From Bolinopsis microptera (Eukaryota; Ctenophora; Tentaculata; Lobata; Bolinopsidae), in contig NC_087073.1 of assembly GCF_026151205.1 (NCBI RefSeq), positions 14,403,837 to 14,467,836 on the forward strand: a stretch of 64,000 nucleotides of DNA, written 5' to 3'. The notes under the pieces were generated by a model, which made no database searches, had not been told where the DNA came from, and saw nothing but the letters and a program-made list of their open reading frames with translations. The translations under genes were made by a program, and so were the position numbers. Each line of letters starts with the position of its first letter. The stretch's first letter is position 1. This document shows, in pieces, positions 56,944-64,000 of the stretch.

Positions 56944-59141
56944 CTGTCCCATGTTTCCTGGAGTTTCTCCTCGGGATACTCGTGTAGCATCCTGACCCTT
57001 TTCTGTGAGAACCAGCTACTTAACAACTCGTTCACTTCCGGACACTTGGCCGCTTTTAAGAATGAACTCCCGTGACTTGAGGAACCCTCGTCAGATCTGT
57101 GGGTTTCTGAAGCATGCATTATGGCTGATAGGATTCCTATCTTTCCCAGTTTAACTTGCTTCCGAGACTCGTTGATGTAGACGTTTTGAAGAGCAGGAAA
57201 GCCGTGGACTATATCCCGATCGTGAAGAAACTGCAAACCGTTCTTAATCTGTCTCCCAAAATCATACAGCTGATCAACAGTGTAATCTTGAACAAATGTG
57301 TCGGAGAATTCAAGTCCAAATTGTTCATGAACATAGTATATGGTGTTTAATCCGTCATCAGCATATCCAAAACACTTCAAGATATTTTCATGGACAAATT
57401 CCGGTCGGGATATTTCAGCAATTCTTGCAACAATGGTCAACGAATCCTTCTCCATATACTTCTTGTTGTACAGAAAAGCTCGAATGGCTTTCTTCTGTCC
57501 TTGTGGACTGACCCAATGACCAGTAAATGATGTGCAGAGAGATTTAGTACAAGATGAATTAGGAATTAAATTGAGGCAAAATAATGATAAGATGTTTGAT
57601 TGTTTATGAAAATCATGGTCTGCATCTGAGAAGAACATTTTGGTTTTGCGTATGTCTGTGATCATTTCTTCAGTGACTATCTGAGTTGGGCGAATGACAA
57701 GGTCCTTGTTGCGGACACGGATTTTGATGCTGTTTAAGAGTGCTTCAAGGGAACGATATTTGCAAGGCAGCTCTGTTGGACCAAGGGTGCTTTTCTTTTT
57801 CTTAGAAGTTTCATCAACCATGAAATAACCATCCTTGTTAACTACTTTAATAGGATGAGTCTTCTTGTCCCCGTTAGTCTCAGAGTTCAAAACGATGCAA
57901 AGTAGGTAGATATGGGGTAGATATGGGGGCTTAAAGAGAACATACCAACCAACTTGGAACCCAAGATCTCTCAGAATCTGACGAGACTGTTTGACACTAA
58001 CAAACTTCAAGGGAAGCCCACTTTTTTCGATAACATTATAGATATTTGTGGATGTTTGGGACTGGTTCAGTTCATTATATGTCATAGCATATGAATCAAA
58101 ATGGTTGTTTGATACTGGCTCAATTAGCATTATGGATTTGACTTTTCCTCTGAAATACATGTCAATTAAAGCTATACATGATTCAAGATCTTTGCTGCTG
58201 TCGGACAATATGGTTATGTCTATAACAGATGAGTCTGCCAAATGTAGCTGAAACCACTTTTGTTTAGATTTGCATAGTTTGAGTCTTGTCATTTGGTCAT
58301 AATCAGCTGCTACAACAACTTGTCCTTTCTCTGAGGATGTGATACATATTTCATGCTCTGAAATCGAGAGTATTGCTTGATGACATACTTCAACAGAAAG
58401 TTTTTTGTTATTAACTGAAACTGAGACTTGGAAAGTATGTAGTGGTCTGCAGAATGTTTGGTCATCAATAGTTTTCACGAAGGTATAATGAATTTCATCA
58501 GCTGTGGAAAATTTTTGAGCAAAGTAATTGGCATTTTCAATAATAGGCACACTGTTGGCTCTCACAAAAGGACTGTTTGGAACATCTAAAAGTCGCAACA
58601 ACTTCTCAAAATTGAGCACATTGCATGACAAATTCAGGCGCTTTAGCAAGCCTGCAAACAATAAGCCATATGTTGAATACACCCAAGTAATTCTGTTTTC
58701 AATGTTAACGCAATATTTCAGAAAGCGATAGAAATCTGCTTTAGCTTGATGAAAAATATAATTGAATGTTTCAGAATCACTGTGTAGAATGTCACTCAGT
58801 TCAACATGCTGATGAAACACTCTAAATGTATATTTTCCATCATTCTCAGAAATGGAAATAAATCTGCAATATGGCAGCAGATAACTGTCAACAGTGCCAT
58901 TTGTGATCAAACTGTATTGAAAACTTGATTGAGACAGCCTTGATTGTTTGGCACATTGCTGCATAAGATCAAATGTCGACTGGTAGAAGTTGAACTTTTT
59001 CTTGCCATGGCCATGGTTGAGTTGCTTAATAAAACTCCCCTTGTAGATTATGTTGCTCCCATTGTGAAGACTAACAGATGCAGTTGGGAGTTGGAGCTTG
59101 CTGTAAATTAGCCTATTAAGGCCAAGGTCTTCGAATAACAT
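56944..59141 (-). CDS. JAK-like 5' exon A: second FERM, SH2-like and JH2 module (alternative first exon or partial duplicate)
   Basis: An open exon of about 2.2 kb; the first in-frame ATG is at 59141 (MLFEDLGLNRLIYSKLQL). An acceptor-like ATATTTTGCAG just upstream leaves room for an earlier exon. It is homologous along its length to exon B. It contains a FERM-like region, an SH2-like domain (LPLKFVSVKQSRQILRDLGF, then GWYVLFKPP with Phe at the FLVR Arg position, then YRSLEALLNSIK), and a JH2 part (LYDFGRQIKNGLQFLHDRDI, VHGFPALQNVYI, VKLGKIGIL). It ends at TGG GAC AG|GTTGGT in phase 2, the same phase and nearly the same residue as exon B, so it can splice to 53935. No own JH1 exons lie between it and exon B. 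Without splicing it stops at 56883. Sequence identity to B is low, so the duplication is old. Confidence 0.65.
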
Positions 59142-59198
59142 TAGAGCATGTTTCCATTGTTTATCTGCAAAATATTCTGAATAAGTTACATTATTCAA

Positions 59199-61604
59199 AG
59201 GTTAATGTACTTTCATGTAGATTGAATGTGTTAACAAAGATGATATTAGATTAATATTATTAGATAAGAATAAATGATGTATCAAAATAAATATCATATC
59301 AATTTAAACATTTCAACTTGACAAAGTTAATTGGGAATCTGAAAAGATTCAAAATTGAGATAATACAGTCTCACAATGGTTTACATTGTACTACATGCGA
59401 AGTGTGCATGTTTACGGGTATAGGTACAAGATTTCAGAACTTTTGGCAGGGTCTCTCCTTCTTTAACCTTCAATCACTTCCAATTTGGAGTTCCTTCAAG
59501 TCACTACTAGAGCATCAAATCCCAGTTCTCAATGCAGATGAGATTACTGAGACTGTAATACACTGAGACTGTAATACACGATGAGAATCTTATACTATCT
59601 CACAAGTACTTGCTAGGCCGGATTGGCTCCAACTTATCGGCAAGAAATGTTCAGATCTTTCAATTCTCAGTTTGGTGGGCATAGTGTAACCTTAATGGAT
59701 CCATGAAAACAAATTCATTATCAACCAATCACGATAAAATATGGTGAAGATAAAAATAACTTGCATGTCGACTTTTGAGGGATAAAGCATACAATAAAAA
59801 CGATGGGAGTTAGTATGGATGAGGACTCCGCATCAGTGAGAATACATGAAAAACATGGTTAATAATCAAATTACACCTCGAATCGATAATCAAATAAAAA
59901 CAAAAGGAGTTCTGTAATGCAACAATATCAATATAACATCTGTCAGGCTTAAAGTATTCTAAAAATGAAAATATGACAGTATTTGCTTCAGCGCTCGATT
60001 TTAATACTGTGGTGTATATTGGTGAAAAATGCGCGGCGCACCTAAAATTGTAGTTTCATTTTAAAACATTTTTCATTTTTATCCATAATTTTATTCAACT
60101 CATTTAGATTGATCATTATTATCAGATATTCACTATAGTATCAAAAATAAATTGCACACCAAAAATATCAAATGTTTACTACTTTTTAAAAATGTTACCC
60201 GAGAAAAATAAAATATAATGCAGCTGGTTTTAAATTATTTTTATGCAAATTTTGCTTGTATTCCAATAAAATTAACTTATTTAAAAAATCTAAAACATGG
60301 TTTTTGACCTAATTTTGAGCAAACAAATAAGTTTTTTGCAATTTTACTGAAAAAAACTCAATTTAATCATTCCGATTCCAAAACACAAAATCAATTTTAA
60401 TCGATTATACGGTCAAAAATACATGTATATAAATATATCTGAGGTCCCCATGCCAGCGTATCGAGCATAAAATTCCCATAAGGCCCTCTGCTTTGACCAT
60501 TGTTAATGGTCTGGCCCGGCGCGCGCTACTTCGTAGCACTTGCCGTCGGGCCATTTCGAGAAGAAAGCGGCGCGCGCTACTTCGAAGAAATTTAGACGAG
60601 TAGCATCCGTCAACCCTCTGCTATAATTAAAATATGTGCTTTGTCAACAAATTATGGTGTATAGTAATGTCATGCGATATTAATCATATAATACTTAATT
60701 AATTGAGTAAAAATAGTTATTAGTGAAATGACTATGATTAGCAGATTAGGGGTGACCGCTATTGTTTTTTAAATTTGCCACTAATTATGACAATATGCAG
60801 TAGTTTTGGGCCATCGTGGATACATGTTACGTATCACAAATATCAGAGATATTATTATATTATTACTTTTTCCGCCTTCGGCGGCGGGCGCTTCGCGCGC
60901 GAAAAGTGGCATGCAACGTATGTCAAGGCCATCGTCATATTAAGGCCAATGATTGAGTATTTAGCGGTCAACTCATTCGAAAGATTTGGAAACTGTTACC
61001 GTTATTAAGGGACCCTACCCAAATGTCATGAATCTTTTAAAAGTATCCTTCAGTACATATAAACTGGAGTGTACCTTACACCATGTCGATATATGCCCAT
61101 GCAATACATGCAATACTTTCCTCCCAGTCCAATGTCTCCCCCCAAACAATTTTCTTGTGCCCTTAAGTAGGTCAGGTCTTCTAAATAATAAGAAGAAATG
61201 ATAATGTCCTATTAAATCCAAAATTTCCTCCCAGTCAGACTGCCGTGTTTCTGGATGTAGAATCGCAAGGGAGCCAACTCAGTAAAAGGCCGGATTAAGT
61301 TCTTTGTCATCCAGCCATTAAGTTTCTAGAGACAGAGTACTTATTTTTTCCATTTCACGCTTTTGTAAAAAAACAATAGTGAAAGGTTAACAAGAATTGC
61401 GCCGGTTAGCGGACGCTAGATTTCCATCGCCCGTAATTAATTACAATTAACAATCGTTTCATATTGGTTAAATTACCAAATTTCTTTGGGGCGTTACAGA
61501 GAACAAAATGGAGGGATTGCCGTTGTCAATTATTTGAATCGAAAGTTAAACGACCGGACACCGTAGCGCAGCCTGTGCGGTGATATGCATGATGCAGTTA
61601 AAAG
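59199..61604. other. AT-rich intergenic region with GC-rich repeat islands
   Basis: No gene I can support. At 60515-60600 a GC-rich island carries two copies of GGCGCGCGCTACTTCG, and at 60870-60935 a second island has CCGCCTTCGGCGG, GCGCGAAAAG and TGCAACGTATGTCAAGGCC, the last related to the repeat at 33446-33560. The base composition contrasts sharply with the AT-rich surroundings. Confidence 0.6.
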
Positions 61605-62155
61605 GACATCTGTCCGACAGCGACTCTTGTCCGACTCAATATGTTACCAGTAAAAAAATACATCTGTCCGAAATTGTGATCTAATTGCAATACGACACAT
61701 TTCCATTTTCCAATTATAGAGACATGATCTGAACTGAGATATGACCTGAGCTGAACTCTACCATAGTTTATTATCATTTGATGTCAAAAATTGGACAATA
61801 GTTTAAATGTTATATAAATAACTGATCTCCATACCGCTCTCCTGTGTGTAATGTAGGCTGTGATGTGATTGGCAGCTTGTTACAGCTTGTTACAGCTTGT
61901 TAGTGTACGCGGCTAGCATGATCCTTTCCTCAAATAGTCAATCACGTATCGATGGATCAGATCTCAATGGATCAAATCAGCATTATATTAGGACTGTGGG
62001 AGCAACGTCACAAGATTACACGTGAGCTTGTGAAATACGAACGTGATCTGAAATTGCAAATGTGATCCGAAAGTTGGACAGATGTCGCCAAAAACGACTC
62101 CTATCTGACAGCGACTCTTGTCCGAAACCGGTAATTCGACTGTCGGACAGATGTC
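61605..62155. mobile_element. Candidate 0.55-kb inverted-repeat element
   Basis: GACATCTGTCCGACAG at 61605-61620 is matched by its exact complement CTGTCGGACAGATGTC at 62140-62155. Subterminal copies of CATCTGTCCGA (about 61661) and GGACAGATGTCG (about 62079) also face each other, and CAGCGACTCTTGTCCGA occurs directly near both ends (61618 and 62109). This is typical of a non-autonomous DNA element. I do not see a clear target duplication. Inside is a short triplicate of TTACAGCTTGT (61880-61900). Confidence 0.55.
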
Positions 62156-62939
62156 ACCCAATCAAATCTGTGGTAGTTAATACAATGTGAATCATAATAA
62201 AATGTATCGTTCATTTTGTCTAAATATAATGAATCAATCTATGGGCAATCATGTTCAACATGATAGTCATAACATCATAATTTATACAACAACATAACGG
62301 ATTACTAATATCGGGTTGCACCAAGCACCCACAACAAAATGAGAAGTTTGTATCGCATGAAGTTAACGAAAGCTTAAACGACAAATATCAATGCGAATCA
62401 AAATGTATAATAGCGAAAAGAGATATACATGCGCGCCGTACACGATTTATTAGCTCGATTCTTGGTATAGAGTACACCTTGACATAAAAGCATTGTAAAA
62501 TGCGCGCGCGACCATCAAAAGATAATTTGTAAAGGAGCACATGTTTGCGGAGGTTAATGCATGTTTTGCTTTGTGACACAACGAAAAACCTATACCCACT
62601 ATACCCTCTCTCTCTCTCTCTGTTTTGGTCAACGGTTTCTGGCCTCCTAGTGAAGAGGGAGGCCTTCTCGCCGTGCCCACAGAGTGTGACTCCTGCTAGC
62701 CACACTCCAGGACTCCCTAAGTATATACAAAAACATAGAATAATAGATATCAACGCAACAGACCTCTGGAGTCTCGAAGCTGTTACTACCTTGCTCAGAG
62801 CAAACCCACTTCAGATGTTCTTCTTTGGCGGGCAGGCGAGGGACTTCCGAGCATGGTCCACACCTGAATATGTGTCACTATCTGGGATGGTCCTGTGTGG
62901 GTCTAGTGTATGATTGTTTATGAACCTTGGTGTATGTCC

Positions 62940-64000
62940 TAGATGCTTATCCAAATAGATCGTCTCTGTCAAACCTTGTTGACTGTTCCACGAATTTGAT
63001 AATGTGGTCGAGTTTACTATTGATGAGTTCCTCAATTGTTAGGATGGGTTTACCAAATATCCTCATTCTAGTTGTCATCAGCTGGATGCATTCACATAGG
63101 AAGTGTTGTGATGTTTCTGCTTCCCCTGGGCAGTGTTCACAGTCTTGTGTTTCGAAATTGGAGTTGTTTGCTACCGTCTGGAAGTATGCTAGTGGGCTGT
63201 GTCCTGATAGTAGCCATGTTAGCCATCTGATGTGAGTACCTGTGATGTTAATTTTCTTGTACCTGTTTTTGTTGAGGAAAAATGTTAGTGGGGTTTTTCC
63301 TTTATCACTGAGTGCCACCTGTTTATACTTCTTGATATGGAGATTGAAGAGGTAATCTTTTATTTGGGTGTTGATTATAGTTCTTTACCGTATACTCCTT
63401 CATGTCCTGGAACAAAGTTCTACTCGATGCGAAAACCTAGCGAGTTGAGTTGGTCTGAGATGTTCAGAACGAACCTGGAGTTAAAAGTGGTGCTGTTAAG
63501 GGCTTTAAATGCAGCCTGGGAATCTGAGAGGAATTTATGATTGATTGAGATCCTAAGTTATCATTAGTCCAGAAACTTGCCATGTATAACGCAAATAGCG
63601 GGTACGATTTCCTCAATGAACCTGAAGAAGGAATATCTGTCCTGAATTGATACCATGTAACGTCGAGCTTAAAAATGAATCAAAAGTTCGAGTAAATCGT
63701 TAAACGTTGTATGTCCTATTTGCATCCCCTAAGCATTGCATTGATGTTTATTTCTGGTCCGGTTAGCTTTGCGTCTCAGAAATAAAGAGGTCCACTATGC
63801 TTAAAGAGCTAAGCTGTCCACCAGGGTACTGTAGATCTAAGGGTTCCCCGTGTAATGGGGCAGGCTGTGATAAAGCATCTCTGCAGGATGTCCGAGATGA
63901 ACTGATTCGAGTGTTGAGAACTTCCGCTGTAGAAACTGAATAGAACCAGTAAGGATGTCAGTCAAACTCTGCTGCTACTAGATGATTGTAGAGCGTCCAG
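62940..64000 (-). mobile_element. Degenerate non-LTR retrotransposon (LINE) fragment with RNase H remnant
   Basis: On the minus strand, running in from the window edge, translated traces give GTLRSTVPWWTA (the PWW motif seen between endonuclease and reverse transcriptase), then, after a gap too short for a reverse transcriptase, RNase H-like traces (FLSDSQAAFKALNS, FVPGHEGVYGKEL). A final open stretch, 63318-62947, has the zinc-binding CEHCPGEAETSQHFLCEC and INITGTHIRWLTWLLSGHSP. The order fits I/Jockey-type LINEs with RNase H. Several in-frame stops and the missing reverse transcriptase show that it is dead. Confidence 0.75.

Noticed and set aside
62388..62913. Overlapping ~120-codon frames on both strands near 62.4-62.9 kb
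   Set aside because: They contain a CT/AG microsatellite and no motif; they probably belong to LINE-flanking DNA.
1..64000. tRNA or rRNA genes
   Set aside because: Scanning for B-box-like GGTTCGAATCC and cloverleaf arrangements by eye gave nothing convincing on either strand.

Overview
The window is a piece of an animal (metazoan) nuclear genome. It has spliced genes with GT-AG introns, AATAAA signals, several transposon families, a satellite array and microsatellites. The gene set (FIP1, CCDC124, a p68/p72-type DEAD-box helicase, an LDLa-repeat rhodopsin-type GPCR, an SLC29 nucleoside transporter and a Janus-kinase-like FERM-SH2-JH2-JH1 gene) points to an invertebrate animal. I cannot name the phylum from the sequence. 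All exon structures below were built by hand from splice sites, reading phase and family similarity; no transcript evidence was available.

Region by region. 1-10.7 kb: a ~250-bp satellite array with a five-unit higher-order period. It is split by a 6.5-kb insertion (107-6616) that has poly-G/poly-C inverted ends and a 6-bp target duplication; the insertion holds a decayed transposase and 2.1 kb of CCT-rich DNA. 11-26 kb (+ strand): intronless FIP1, then CCDC124 with a 6.6-kb palindromic element in intron 2, an unrecognised 193-aa gene, and a six-exon DDX5/DDX17-type helicase. 26.3-28.1 kb (- strand): a five-exon gene for a two-pass membrane protein I do not recognise. 28.1-34.7 kb: mostly non-coding. 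34.7-38.8 kb (+): a four-exon LDLa-GPCR with a MITE in intron 3. 40.6-59.2 kb (-): the JAK-like locus. 59.2-64 kb: repeats, a possible inverted-repeat element and a degenerate non-LTR retrotransposon.

The JAK-like locus is the most notable part. Eleven small exons encode the end of the JH2 pseudokinase and the whole JH1 domain. Upstream lie two large, related exons, each encoding FERM, an SH2-like domain and most of JH2, and both end in the same splice phase. This suggests two interchangeable receptor-binding modules feeding one tail, or a partial tandem duplication. The JH1 domain has Asn where HRD and DFG should have Asp, so it is predicted to be catalytically dead, and the SH2-like domains lack the phosphotyrosine-binding Arg. 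A single-exon nucleoside transporter sits on the same strand in one intron, and a small cysteine-rich secreted or membrane protein sits antisense in another.

Several shared functions are housekeeping RNA and translation steps (FIP1 in 3'-end processing, the DEAD-box helicase in RNA remodelling, CCDC124 on ribosomes). They are neighbours on one strand, but nothing in the sequence shows co-regulation.
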